From positions 4,216,001 through 4,280,000 of the forward strand of contig NZ_RKQF01000001.1 of assembly GCF_003814875.1 (NCBI RefSeq): a DNA stretch of 64,000 nucleotides, given 5' to 3'. Below, one piece after another: positions 27,346-36,800 of this stretch; within the stretch, counting starts at the first letter, position 1; the number at the start of each line of letters is the position of its first letter. The DNA is from Streptomyces sp. Ag109_O5-1. Its GTDB lineage: Bacteria; Actinomycetota; Actinomycetes; Streptomycetales; Streptomycetaceae. The position numbers and the translations under genes are program-made. The notes under the pieces were generated by a model. It made no database searches. It was not told the DNA's origin and worked only from the letters and a program-made list of their open reading frames with translations.

Positions 27346-27719
27346 GAGGCGGCTCCGGGCCCGGTGCGCCACCGGAAGGTGATCTGCAGCTGGGCCTCCG
27401 CACCGCTCTTGACGAGGGCGGCCACCCCGGCGTCCACCTTGATGGCGAGCTGCATCTCGATCTCGTCGGGCCGGGCCTCCTCGCCCAGCTCCCCGAACCG
27501 CCGGACCGCCTGGGCGGCACACCGGCGGGCCAGGTCGAGGGCGTCGGTGTAGGCGTCACGGGCCACTTGTACGACGCGCTGGGCGGCCCCGTCCCGGGTC
27601 GCTTCGTCGCCGTACACCAGGTCGAGACCGTCGTACGAGGCCGGACGCAGCTCGGTCTCGACCTCGATGGGTATGGGCCCGTCCGCGCCTTCCGGTTCGG
27701 GCCCGACCAGGATCACCAC
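27342..27719 (-). CDS. Trypco1-like (CU044_2847 family) small protein, module B
   Basis: A 125-residue protein of the trypsin-co-occurring type. An N-terminal beta segment (GPIPIEVETELRPASYDG) leads to a helical centre and an acidic-to-basic end (EIEMQLAIKVDAGVAALVKSGAEAQLQITFRW). The same layout appears in the first gene of module A at 41.3 kb. This family is seen next to trypsin-like or CHAT proteases in bacterial conflict systems and is thought to be an adaptor or substrate; that role is inference. Start is one of two adjacent GTG codons (27719 or 27716); AGGGGGA spacing slightly favours the second. It is the first gene of module B. Confidence 0.78.
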   Translation of the reverse strand: MVILVGPEPEGADGPIPIEVETELRPASYDGLDLVYGDEATRDGAAQRVVQVARDAYTDALDLARRCAAQAVRRFGELGEEARPDEIEMQLAIKVDAGVAALVKSGAEAQLQITFRWRTGPGAAS

Positions 27720-27731
27720 ACGTCCCCCTGA

Positions 27732-27741
27732 GTGAACTCAC
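27732..27741. promoter_or_regulatory. Perfect palindrome GTGAACTCAC upstream of module B
   Basis: A 10-bp perfect palindrome lies 12 bases before the first gene of module B. The same palindrome recurs at 39024-39033, upstream of the module A MoxR gene. It could be an operator or sit near the transcription start. The surrounding 27720-27818 gap also holds a weak inverted repeat (27774-27779 with 27799-27804) that might end module A transcription. Confidence 0.35.
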
Positions 27742-27818
27742 GTGTGTTGCAGGCTTGTTGGACTCCACTCCTTCCCCGGCGGCCGGACTTTATGCGCACC
27801 GGGGAGGCGCGGCGGGCG

Positions 27819-30800
27819 TCAGCTGGCCTGGGGCTCGAAGTCCCAGTAAGGCCGGTTGCGGGCGCGCGCGGAGATGGTGTGGACGTGCTGCTTGCCCAGG
27901 GTCGACTCCAGGTCGGCGAGGGCTTCCTGCTCGGTCTTCTCGGCCTGCTGGCGGGCGCGCAGTCCGCGCAGGTCGGCCGCGTAGGAGACACGGGCGGACA
28001 GGGTGAGGGGGTGGGTACGGCCGAGGGTCTCGGTGGCCCTGGCGATGGTGATCCTGCTCAGTTCGGCGGCGGACTCCGTGTCGCCGATGAGGTTGCGCAG
28101 GGCAGAGGCGTTGATGGCACAGCCGAGCGTGTAGGGGTGGTTCTCGCCCACGGCCTCGGCCATGTCGGCGAGCGCCTGTTCGATCAGGACGTGGGCGTGC
28201 TCCCGCTCGCCGACGTTGCGCAGGATCAGGGCCTGGTTGGCTCGGGCGCCGATGATGAACGGGTGTCCCTGCGGGAGTAGTTGGTCGTACCGGGCCAGAA
28301 TGGACTCGCTGGTCTCGCGGGCCAGGTCGATGTCGCCGTGCTCGCGGTGGAAGCAGCTGTGGCTGACGGCGGCGGACAGGGTGAGGAGGTCCACGTCGCC
28401 GAGTTTGCGTTCGAACCCTTCCAGGACCCGGGTGAGCAGTTGTCCGGCCGCGGCACGGTCGCCGCCGCGCAGCTGGCACAGCGCCAGGTTGTGCTCGGCG
28501 CGCAGTGTGTACTGGCTGGTCTCGCCGGCCACGATCCGGTACTCGCGCACGTTCCGGGCCTGCACGGACTCGGCGTCCGAGTAGCGGCCCAGCAGCCTCA
28601 GGTCGATCGCGTAGGACACCTCGGAGAAGAGGGTCCACAGGTGCCGGCCGGTGAGCACCAGACGGCGCTGTTCCAGTGTCTTCTGGTCGATGGCCAGCGC
28701 TTCCTTGTACTGGCCGAGCAACCGGTGCGCGAAAGCCAGGTTGTTGAGAGCGTTCAGGGTGCGGGAGTCCTGCTCGCCCACGAGCTCCCGGTAGGCCGGG
28801 TGGATCCACGAGTACAGGTCGAAGGCCTCGCGGTACCTGCCGAGACCCCACAGGTCGGCCCCCAGCCCGTTGGCCACCCGCAGATAGTCCAGGTCGTTCT
28901 CGCCCCGCTCCTCCCGCAACCGCACCATCGCCGCCCGGTCGATCGCCTCGGTCTCCTCGAACCGGTTCGCCGCCCGCAGCAGGTTGGCGTAGTGGTAGGT
29001 GGCCTCCCAGACCCTCGGATGCGACTCGCCCAGCAGCTCGCGCCAGGCGTTCAGGGTCCGCCTGCCGAGTTTCCAGCCCGCGGTGTACTCGCCCGCGAAG
29101 TACATGTACCGCAGACAGTTGAGGACCAGGGTCTGCACCTTGCGGTCCTTGCTGTTGATCGCGTCCGCGTACTTCAGGTGCGGCACGATCTGCGCGTACG
29201 CGCTCCAGAAGCGCGTGTCGGTGGGACGGCCCGGATCGGCGGCGGCCAAGGCCTGACGCACCACGTCGATGAACTCCTTCCGGTCCGCCTCGGGCATGTC
29301 CTTGCCCACGATCTGGTGGACCATGCGGTGCAGGTACACCGACTCTCCGGAGGAGGCGGCCTCCTCCGAGCCGGCCTCGTGGGACTCGAGGCGGACGACC
29401 GAGTACTGACGCAACTGGTTGATCGCCCTGTTCCACAGCAACGGATCGTCGAGCAGCCCGGTCAGCTGTTCGGGTACGTCGTCGTGCGGCATCTCCCGCA
29501 GCATGCGCACCGGAATGAAGCCCGGTGCGAAGAACGTGCACAGGCGCAGCAGGTCGACCGACTCCGGGACGGTCTCGCGGAGCTTGTTCAGCAGTATCGC
29601 CCACGCGGTCTGGAAGGCCAGCGGGAAGTCCGCCGACACCTTGACGACGTCCGGGTCGGCGCCGTCCTCCAGCAGGGCGATGTAGTCCTCGACGGAGAGG
29701 TCCGAGTCGTTGAGCCAGCCCGCCGTCTGGTCCAGCAGCAGCGGCAGGTCCTCCAGGGCCGCGGCGAGCTGGTCGGCGTCCTCGTCCGACAGCCGTGGCG
29801 CCCGGCGCCTGATGAAGGCGACGGACTCGTCGCGGTCGTAGACCTTGACCTCCAGCAGCTTGCTGTTGTGCTCGCCCCACTCGGGGTTCCGGGAGGTGAT
29901 GATGACGTGCCCCGGGCCGGTCGGCACCAGGTCCCAGATCTGGTCGGGTTCGTCGGCGCCGTCCAGGATCAGCAGCCAGCGGGAGAAGGGATTGCCCCGG
30001 CGCAGCGAGTCGCGGACCGCGCGGAGGCGCTCGCCGTACTCGTCGCCCGTGGACAGTCCGAGTTTGGCGGAGAGTTCGGCCAGCACCCGGCGGTAGGTGA
30101 CCCGGCTCTCCGAGTTGACCCACCACACCACGTCGTACTCGGAACCGAAGCGGTAGACGTACTCGGCGGCCAGCTGGGTCTTGCCCACTCCGGGCATGCC
30201 GTGCAGCGTGAGGACGCCCGCGCCCGAGTCGCTGCCCTGGAGCAGGTGGTACGCGTCGTTCAGGACCGGCTCACGCCCCGTGAAGCGCGTGTTGCGACGC
30301 GGTACGCCACCCCATACCTCCGGCAGTGCGGCGGGGAACCGCGGGCCACGGGAGCCGTCCGGCACCGGCCGGCCGTCGGCCGGCAGGTCCAGCCGGTCCA
30401 GCAGGCGGCGTTCCGCCTCGTCGGCGCCCATGTTGGTCAGGTCGACCGGGCCCAGCACCGCGATCGCCGCGGGCACCTGCGTGTTGGTGACGGAGACGGC
30501 CGCGAACTTGGACGGGTCCGGCCCGACCACCTCGCGCAGCGCCGCGTTCCACTCCTCGAAGGTCCGGGGACCGAGTTGGAAGTACCGCTCACTGACCAGG
30601 ATCAGGATCCGGCCCTCCGCGAGCGCGAGACCGCGCAACAGGTCCACCAGGGTCTCCTCGGCCGGGGAGTCCCAGCGCACATAGGAGACCCGGACGCCCC
30701 GCCGCTCCAGCCTGTCCCCGATCCACGCCGCCCAGGCCCGGTTGAACCCGGCGAAGCTGATCGTGACGGTCTGCCTCGCGGCCCCCCTCTCGGTCGACCT

Positions 30801-30824
30801 GACCGGCGTACGAGTTTCAGACAT
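27819..30824 (-). CDS. TIR-STAND NTPase-TPR protein, module A (FxsT-like)
   Basis: A 1001-residue paralogue of the protein at 19.7-23.3 kb. A TIR-like domain starts at about residue 19 (TVTISFAGFNRAWAAWIGDRL, LILVSERYFQLGPRTFEEW). The STAND NTPase has Walker A GMPGVGKTQLA near 210 and Walker B RWLLILDGADEPDQIW near 285. A winged-helix-like segment (VDLLRLCTFFAPGFIPVRML) precedes TPR-like repeats from about 570, and the protein ends RPYWDFEPQAS. I chose ATG at 30824 because GGAGG lies seven bases upstream; an ATG at 30848 lacks this. It is the last gene of module A, downstream of the HExxH gene, in the usual position of the TPR protein of FxSxx-COOH systems. By eye it shares long identical blocks with its paralogue. 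Confidence 0.9.
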   Translation of the reverse strand: MSETRTPVRSTERGAARQTVTISFAGFNRAWAAWIGDRLERRGVRVSYVRWDSPAEETLVDLLRGLALAEGRILILVSERYFQLGPRTFEEWNAALREVVGPDPSKFAAVSVTNTQVPAAIAVLGPVDLTNMGADEAERRLLDRLDLPADGRPVPDGSRGPRFPAALPEVWGGVPRRNTRFTGREPVLNDAYHLLQGSDSGAGVLTLHGMPGVGKTQLAAEYVYRFGSEYDVVWWVNSESRVTYRRVLAELSAKLGLSTGDEYGERLRAVRDSLRRGNPFSRWLLILDGADEPDQIWDLVPTGPGHVIITSRNPEWGEHNSKLLEVKVYDRDESVAFIRRRAPRLSDEDADQLAAALEDLPLLLDQTAGWLNDSDLSVEDYIALLEDGADPDVVKVSADFPLAFQTAWAILLNKLRETVPESVDLLRLCTFFAPGFIPVRMLREMPHDDVPEQLTGLLDDPLLWNRAINQLRQYSVVRLESHEAGSEEAASSGESVYLHRMVHQIVGKDMPEADRKEFIDVVRQALAAADPGRPTDTRFWSAYAQIVPHLKYADAINSKDRKVQTLVLNCLRYMYFAGEYTAGWKLGRRTLNAWRELLGESHPRVWEATYHYANLLRAANRFEETEAIDRAAMVRLREERGENDLDYLRVANGLGADLWGLGRYREAFDLYSWIHPAYRELVGEQDSRTLNALNNLAFAHRLLGQYKEALAIDQKTLEQRRLVLTGRHLWTLFSEVSYAIDLRLLGRYSDAESVQARNVREYRIVAGETSQYTLRAEHNLALCQLRGGDRAAAGQLLTRVLEGFERKLGDVDLLTLSAAVSHSCFHREHGDIDLARETSESILARYDQLLPQGHPFIIGARANQALILRNVGEREHAHVLIEQALADMAEAVGENHPYTLGCAINASALRNLIGDTESAAELSRITIARATETLGRTHPLTLSARVSYAADLRGLRARQQAEKTEQEALADLESTLGKQHVHTISARARNRPYWDFEPQAS

Positions 30825-30945
30825 GCGACGGCCTCCACGCGTAGTCATAAAATCCTAGAACCTCGGTGCGGCCCTGGGGAGTCCGCCGACTTCGGAACCG
30901 GCACCTCGGCTCGACGATCTTTGCGCAGCGGGGCCTGAGAAGTCG

Positions 30946-32349
30946 TCATTTCCGGGATTCACCACGGGGTTGGCGCTGAGTCCACAGCGTACGCACCACC
31001 TTGACGTACTCCTGCGCGCGCGCCGCGTGTCCCCGGGGCGCGGGGTGCGCCGTGTGCCGTTCGTGCGCCGCCGCCATCTCGTCCACGAACCGCCGGCCCA
31101 CCGCCGTGAGGTCCGAGGAGGCGACCAGCGCGGGCAGCGCGGCCCCCACCTGGGCGTGGTAGCGCGCGTACTGCGCCCACGCGCCCTCGCTGAGCGCCGG
31201 CTCCACGGTGAGCGCCCGGCGCTGGAAGAAGTCCGCCAGGGCGAGATGCGAGTACGCGCCCTGCAGCAGGCCGTCGTACGGCCTCGGGTCCGGGCGCCAA
31301 GGCGCGAAGTACAGGGCCGCAGGACCCGCCCGGTGCAGCTCCACCATCTCGCTCAGCGCCGCCAGTTTGGTGTGCTGGAGCTCATGGACGAGGGTCGCCG
31401 CGAAGGCGACCGGGGTCACGGGAGCGCTGCTGAGCAACGCGCCGAATGCCTCCCGCCGGGTTCCGCTGCAACTGCCCCGGCCCCCCGCCCCGGGCGGCAT
31501 CTCCAGCGGGACCAGGCACCGCAGCAGCGCCAGCGCCTCCATGAGCCGCCCCTCGCCGCCCGTACGGAGTACCGCGGCCGTGCCGGACCAGCTCTGCAGC
31601 CACCGCTTGCGTTCGGCGTCGTCCGGGCCGGCCGGACCGCTCAGCGCGTACTGGTCGGGTTCGCGGGGCGGTACGCGGTAGGGGTCGAGGTCGTCCAGGG
31701 GCATGGGGGCCGCGCCGGGCACCAGGCCCGGCAGCGCGTACGCCGAGGTCCAGGCGAGCGAGCCGGACCAGGCACCGGTCCCGTTCTCCAGGAAGACAGT
31801 GGTGTCCTCGTCGAGGGTCATACGTGACCCGTCGTAGGACACCCGAACCCGGACGTCCCTCTGTTCCGCCGTGCGCAGGGCGCCCAGCGACGGAAGGACC
31901 AGGATGCCGTCACGGGCCGTCAGGTGCACGGCGAACGGGATCCCGGCGCGGGCCGCGGCCACCGCCGCCACCGCGCTGAAGTAGGCCAGATCGCAGGCGA
32001 GTTCGCGACGCTGTTCCTGCGTCGGGGGACCGGTCCGCGGGTCGAGGCCGGTCAGGCAGCGGCGGACCCAGGGGCCGAGCAGTGGATACCCCAGCCTGGT
32101 CCGCGCCGGGGAGTCCGGGCCGCCGGCCCGGTCCGCCGCCGTCAGCAGCGCCCAGTCCTCCCGCAGCCTCGCCTTCGCCGCCGGCGGGCACAGCTCCGGA
32201 TCCGCGGTCTCCGCCGCGTCCAGTACCGCGCGCAGCAGGAGGAGCCGGCGGGTGTCCTGGTCCCGGACGAGCAGGGCCAGCGTGTCGGCGTCGCCGTCGG
32301 TGCGCCCGAGTTCGGCGAGGGCCGTCTCCGGGACCGCCGGAAGTATCAC
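30946..32349 (-). CDS. HExxH-type peptide modification enzyme (probable peptide beta-hydroxylase)
   Basis: A 467-residue protein with the HExxH motif in AATLVHELQHTKLAALSEM at about residue 321, the mark of the HExxH domain that accompanies radical SAM maturases of FxSxx-COOH clusters. Newer work describes members as 2-oxoglutarate-dependent hydroxylases acting on the beta carbon of peptide residues. The N-terminal half (residues 1-250) shows no domain I recognise. The C-terminal YARYHAQVGAAL region is helical. The GTG start overlaps the FxsB-like stop by four bases, so the two enzymes are translated together and very probably act on the same peptide, FxsA. The exact reaction is inferred from the family. 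Confidence 0.85.
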   Translation of the reverse strand: MILPAVPETALAELGRTDGDADTLALLVRDQDTRRLLLLRAVLDAAETADPELCPPAAKARLREDWALLTAADRAGGPDSPARTRLGYPLLGPWVRRCLTGLDPRTGPPTQEQRRELACDLAYFSAVAAVAAARAGIPFAVHLTARDGILVLPSLGALRTAEQRDVRVRVSYDGSRMTLDEDTTVFLENGTGAWSGSLAWTSAYALPGLVPGAAPMPLDDLDPYRVPPREPDQYALSGPAGPDDAERKRWLQSWSGTAAVLRTGGEGRLMEALALLRCLVPLEMPPGAGGRGSCSGTRREAFGALLSSAPVTPVAFAATLVHELQHTKLAALSEMVELHRAGPAALYFAPWRPDPRPYDGLLQGAYSHLALADFFQRRALTVEPALSEGAWAQYARYHAQVGAALPALVASSDLTAVGRRFVDEMAAAHERHTAHPAPRGHAARAQEYVKVVRTLWTQRQPRGESRK

Positions 32350-33500
32350 GGGGTGCCCCCTTCACCAGAGGCCACAGCCGGCACCGCGTCCGCGGCGAGC
32401 CGGCCGGCCGCATGTCGGATGAAACGCTCCAGGTCGGCGCAGTACACCGAGGGATTGCGGAAGCCGTGCCCGGCCCGGTACCGGTGGGCGTAGTGGCCGC
32501 CGCCGCACACGGACAGCAGCGGGCAGGACCGGCACTCGTCGGCGAGGGCCGCCGCGCCCGCCTGCCGGGCGGCGACCCCCGGGTGCCGCAACGCTTCGTC
32601 GAACGCGTGCCGGAAGACGTCCAGGCCGGTCCGCGCGGCCCCCTCGTACGCCGACTTCAGGGAGTCGACCTGCTCGATCGACCCGTCCGTCTCCACCACG
32701 AGCGCGTCGAAGGGGGCCAGGCCGAGGGATTCGGTGGCCGCGGGCAGGCCGAGCAGCAGGGCGAGACACTCCTCGAAGAGGCGGACCCGGGTCTCCCGGC
32801 GGCCGGCCGACCACCAGCGGTCGAAGACCGCGCAGAGCCAATCGCCGTACCGGGAACCGGACTTGTGCGGCGGGGGCACCGACCAGTTGCCGTGCGGGAG
32901 GAGCAGGTCGATGGCGGGTGGCCGGAGTTCGAGCAGGGAGTCGTATGTCTCCACCGGATCCAGCATGGGGTCCACGACCGTCAGAAGGCCCGCGTACGAC
33001 TCCGGGAAGCGGTCGGCGACCAGGCGCACCCCGCGTGCCGCGGCCGGCCAGGACGGGCGGCCCGCGTGGTCGACGCGACGCGCGTTGTGCCGCGCGCGGC
33101 CGCCGTCGAGGCTGATGCCGATCTCGATACCGTGCCCCGCCAGAACGCTCACGCGGTCCTGCGTCAGCAGGGTGGCGTTGGTCTGGACGGTGGCCCGGAC
33201 CGTGCAGTCCGCGGGGATGCGCAGGCGTACGGCTTCGGTGAAGCCGGCGAGCGTGCCGACGCCCGCCAGCAGGGGTTCGCCGCCGTGCAGGACCAGGGAG
33301 ACCGTGGTCAGGCCGTGGGTGCGGGCGTGTTCGGCGATACGGTCGGCGGTGCGGTCGAGGACGTTGGGCGGGGCGGTGGCGGGGCGGGCGCGCCAGGTGC
33401 TGTCCGGGCCCTCGTAGAGGTAGCAGTAGGTGCAGGCCAGGTTGCAACGGCCGTGCACCTTCACTATGAACTGACGGAAAGGGTGACCGGTCGCAGACAC
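32346..33500 (-). CDS. fxsB: FxsB-like radical SAM/SPASM peptide maturase (cyclophane-forming type)
   Basis: A 384-residue radical SAM enzyme. The cluster-binding CxxxCxxC is at Cys19, Cys23 and Cys26 (HGRCNLACTYCYLYEGPD). The SAM-binding GGEP occurs in LVLHGGEPLL. VQTNATLL and IGISLDGG are typical of peptide maturases. A SPASM-like cysteine set (CRSCPLLSVCGGG and YC, residues 320-350) would bind further Fe-S clusters. FxsB-type enzymes link an aromatic side chain to the beta carbon of a residue two positions on, making three-residue cyclophanes (triceptides). The substrate candidate is the 50-residue FxsA peptide just upstream. GTG at 33500 follows GGGGGTG. Confidence 0.92.
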   Translation of the reverse strand: MSATGHPFRQFIVKVHGRCNLACTYCYLYEGPDSTWRARPATAPPNVLDRTADRIAEHARTHGLTTVSLVLHGGEPLLAGVGTLAGFTEAVRLRIPADCTVRATVQTNATLLTQDRVSVLAGHGIEIGISLDGGRARHNARRVDHAGRPSWPAAARGVRLVADRFPESYAGLLTVVDPMLDPVETYDSLLELRPPAIDLLLPHGNWSVPPPHKSGSRYGDWLCAVFDRWWSAGRRETRVRLFEECLALLLGLPAATESLGLAPFDALVVETDGSIEQVDSLKSAYEGAARTGLDVFRHAFDEALRHPGVAARQAGAAALADECRSCPLLSVCGGGHYAHRYRAGHGFRNPSVYCADLERFIRHAAGRLAADAVPAVASGEGGTP

Positions 33501-33536
33501 TCCAGCACCCCCATGCCGTACGCCTTTCCACCCGTT

Positions 33537-33659
33537 TCAGGCCGCATCAGGCCGCATTCCCGGTCGAAGGCCGGACGCAAACCCGTCGCGATCGAAGTAG
33601 CCCTCTTCTGATTCCATTTGACCGAACGCGACCGTTTTTCGCTGCGCCATCTGGCTCAC
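33537..33659 (-). CDS. Candidate small ORF between FxsA and FxsB
   Basis: A 40-codon frame starts at GTG 33659 with GGAGG seven bases upstream, 19 bases after the fxsA stop. The product begins SQMAQRKTVAFGQMESEEGY, continues with FDRDGFASG and ends RPDAA. I recognise no family. It could be a second small peptide, a coupling leader for fxsB, or a chance frame. The good ribosome binding site and its position inside a peptide-modification operon are the only evidence. Confidence 0.35.
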   Translation of the reverse strand: MSQMAQRKTVAFGQMESEEGYFDRDGFASGLRPGMRPDAA

Positions 33660-33678
33660 AGCGCGCCCTCCGTGCGGT

Positions 33679-33831
33679 TCACATCGCGTTGTTGAAACCC
33701 CAGAGCATCTCGCTCGGCCGTTCCGCCCGTTCTCGCAGTCCCTCCAACACCTCGCGCAGGACCGGGTGCTGAGCCGTCCTCAGCTCCTCCAGATCCAGAT
33801 CCAGCAACTCCGGCAACGGCTCGTCCGACAT
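33679..33831 (-). CDS. fxsA: FxsA-type precursor peptide (FxSxx-COOH variant ending FNNAM)
   Basis: A 50-residue peptide. The leader-like part (LPELLDLDLEELR, then HPVLREVLEGLRER) matches the acidic/helical pattern of FxsA precursors, where HPVLREVL-type motifs recur. The C terminus reads M-L-W44-G-F46-N-N48-A-M50. The family name comes from a terminal F-x-S-x-x; here the position is F-x-N-x-x. Aromatic-x-Asn is the substrate pattern of three-residue cyclophane-forming enzymes, so a Phe46-Asn48 link is the best guess, with Trp44 as an alternative ring. The HExxH enzyme might hydroxylate a nearby beta carbon. It lies between the SAV_2336 protein (27-base gap) and the enzyme genes. It is easily missed because of its size. 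Confidence 0.85.
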   Translation of the reverse strand: MSDEPLPELLDLDLEELRTAQHPVLREVLEGLRERAERPSEMLWGFNNAM

Positions 33832-33858
33832 GTCCCCGTTCCTCTCCCTCGTCCCCGC

Positions 33859-36800
33859 TCACTCCAGCGCAGCCAGCCGCTCCGCCGTGTCGTGCGCCGT
33901 CGGCTCGCCCGTGCTCAGCGTGCCGTCCGGCAGTCGTGACCACTCCGTGCGGGCGGCCCGGTAGGCCTCGCGGGCCGCCCTCGGGCGGGCGGCCGCCTCA
34001 TAGGACATACCCCGCCAGTGGTGGGCCTGCGCGCCCAGCACCACCGCTTCCTGGCGGCGGCGCTCGGTGCGGGCCTCCTCCTCCGCCTCGCGGGCCGACT
34101 CGGCGGCGAGCCGGAAGGCGTCCACCGCCTCGTCGAGCCTGGTCGGACGGCCCAGGCTGCGGTAGGCCTCGTACTGCGCCTGGCCCAGCTCCAGCCGGCA
34201 GCGGGTGGCCAGCAGCGGGTCGTCGGCCGAGATCGCCGCATGCGCCGCCAGACCGAAGAGGTACTCCGCCTCGCGCAGGTCCACCCGGTCGCCGCGCCGG
34301 CGGTAGCGGAGGATCAGGGCCCTGCCGAGCAGGAGCAGACGGTAGCCCGTCTCACGGTGTCCGGACGGGGTCTCCCGGCGGCAGTCCCGGAGCACCCGGA
34401 TCGCCTGGGACAGGGGTGCCCAGGCGCGGTCGCCCGGCTCCGAGGCCGCCCGGCGCAGCAGGGCCTCGCCCCACTCGGCCAGGACCTGGGAGTAGGCCGG
34501 GTCGTCCCGGGACGTCTCCGCGGCCGCGTCCGCGAACGCGGCCGCTGCCTCCTGCAGTTCGCGCGGGTCGCCGGTCTCGGTGTACCGGGCGACCCGGATG
34601 CGCCCGGCCCTCAGGTGCAGGGCGGCGCGCTGGCCGCGCTTGCGGGTGACCGCCAGCACCTCGTCCACCCGGTCCTGGGCCTCGTCCAGGGCGCCCCCCG
34701 CACGCAGCAGGGCGTCCACCAGGTCGAGTCGTACCGTGACCCGGTCGGGGGCCTCCGCGCCGGACTCCAGGGCGTCGCGCAGCGAGCGGGACGCCTGTTC
34801 GGCGTAGCCGCGGGCCAGTTCGGGGTCGGCCGTCGCGTCGGAGAGGCGGAGGAGGATGCGACCGTGGGCCCGGGGCAGTTCGGGCGGCCGGTTGCGGCGG
34901 TCCGGCCAGGCGTCGGCGAACGCCTCCAGCATGCCGACCGCGCCCTGCAGCAGCGCGCTGTCCCCGCCCAGGCTCCACTGCGCCTCCAGAGCGCCGACCC
35001 GTTCCAGGGTCAGCCGCAGCGCCTCCCGCTGGTCGAGGTCGGGGGCCCCGCAGGCCACCACGTACTCCCGGTCGGCGCGGCGCAGCAGGTCTAGGGCGCC
35101 CTCCTGGTCGCCGCGCCGCCTGCGGTCGGTGGCGGCCGCCCGCAACACCCGTGCCAGCACGGCCCGTTCACGCTGGGCGTGCGGATGGGCCACGGCCCGT
35201 TCCGCCGCCTCCTCGGCCTCGCGCAGCAGATCGGCGCCGCCCTGCACCTCCCACAGCCGCAGCGTGCAGAGGGCGTACTCCGCCCACAGCTCCGGGTCGG
35301 CGTCCACGGGATCCTCGTGCTCGGTGGCCCCGCGCAGCAACTGCACGGCGTCGATGAGGTCCTGCACCATGCCCTCGGTGTCGAACCGGGCGAGCAGGGC
35401 GCGGGCCCGGCCGACCGCCTGATGGGTGGGGCGTTCGCCCGGTCGTGCGGCGGTGTCGCGGCCGCCGTAGAGACGGAACTGCTCGGGGAGCGGCATGAAG
35501 CGCTCCAGCACCCGGGCGGCGACCTCGGCGAAGGGCTGCGGGACCAGGGTCGCGTGACCGTTGTCGCCGTTGCGGACCGGGTAGCCGGTGCCGGGCGGGG
35601 TGTACGGCCGTCCCGAGCCGCCGTCGCCGAGCTGGGCGAGGGCGAGGGCCGGGAAGTTGGGGCCGCCCTTGCCGAAGCGCTGTTCGATGTACTCGGAGCA
35701 GTGCTTGAGGACGAGGAGGGCCTCGTCGCGGCCGAGGGTGGACAGGAGTGCCTCCTGGACCTCGGGTTCCATCTCGTACCACTGGGTGCCGTCCGTGCCC
35801 TGATCGACATGGTCCTCGCGGGCGCGGCTGACCAGGCCGCCGAGCAGGACCTCGGCGAGTTCGGAGGGGCCGGAGTCGGGCAGCATGGTCCGCTGGACCA
35901 GTTGCATCACCGGCAGGCAGAGCGGGGCGGCGGCCAGATAGACGGCGAGGCGGCCGGCGCTCGGGGAGGCCACGGACTGGAACCTGCTGACCCGCTCGAT
36001 CGGTGACGGCTGCCGCCCGGGGCGGGCCCCCGGCGCGGGCGGCTGGTCCGCGCGCACCCAGCCGACCGCGCCCGCGACCGGTCCGGCGCCGATCCCGGAG
36101 AGCAGCCTCGCCCACGCCCCGAGCGCCACCGGCTCGGGCGGCAGCACCGGCACCGGTACGGCGCCCCGAGGCCCGCCCGAGGCGGCACCCGCGAAGGTGC
36201 GCACATGCAGTGCGGTGGCGCCGCCCAGCGTCTCACCTCGACTCAACTCGCCGTACGTCACGGGCAGTCGGGTGCGGCTCCACATCCGCTGCGGCAGTGG
36301 CTGGAGCACGGCAACCGGGGCCTGCCGGGACAGGTGGTACAGCAGCCGGTGGGCCCGGCCGCTGCGCCACAGCGGTCCGGCGCAGTCGCTGACGAGGACG
36401 GTGATACGGCGCCCGGTCGGGTCGCTGAGCCGGTCGGCGGTGTGCAGCGGGGCCGCGTGCACGTCGGCGCTGCGGCTGACCGCCGCCTCGCCGTCGGGCC
36501 CGGTGTGCAGATGACTGATCTGGATGTCGCCGAAGGCACCCAACTGACCGAAGACCTGGACCAGTTCGGCGAACATCCGGTCCCAGACCCGCATCGACGG
36601 GGAGGCCTCCAGGACCAGTTGGAGCCGGGCGTCGCCCCGGGTCACCGCGCGATACACGGGCAGGATCAGGCCGCCCGCGCGGGCGCTGTGCTCGGCGGTC
36701 CCGGTCTCGTCCAGCTCGGTCCGCAGCGGCGGTGCGGCGCTGCGGTAGGCCTGCAACGGCCGTAAAGCGCGCTGGAGTTCGAGTGGCGCGGGCAGGGCGG

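Noticed and set aside
32082..33611. A 509-codon frame antisense to the radical SAM gene
   Set aside because: It is a shadow; the opposite frame has the CxxxCxxC and SPASM-like cysteines.
33656..33943. A 95-codon minus frame overlapping fxsA
   Set aside because: It is Gly/Ala-rich and in another frame than the FxsA peptide, which matches its family and has the right position.
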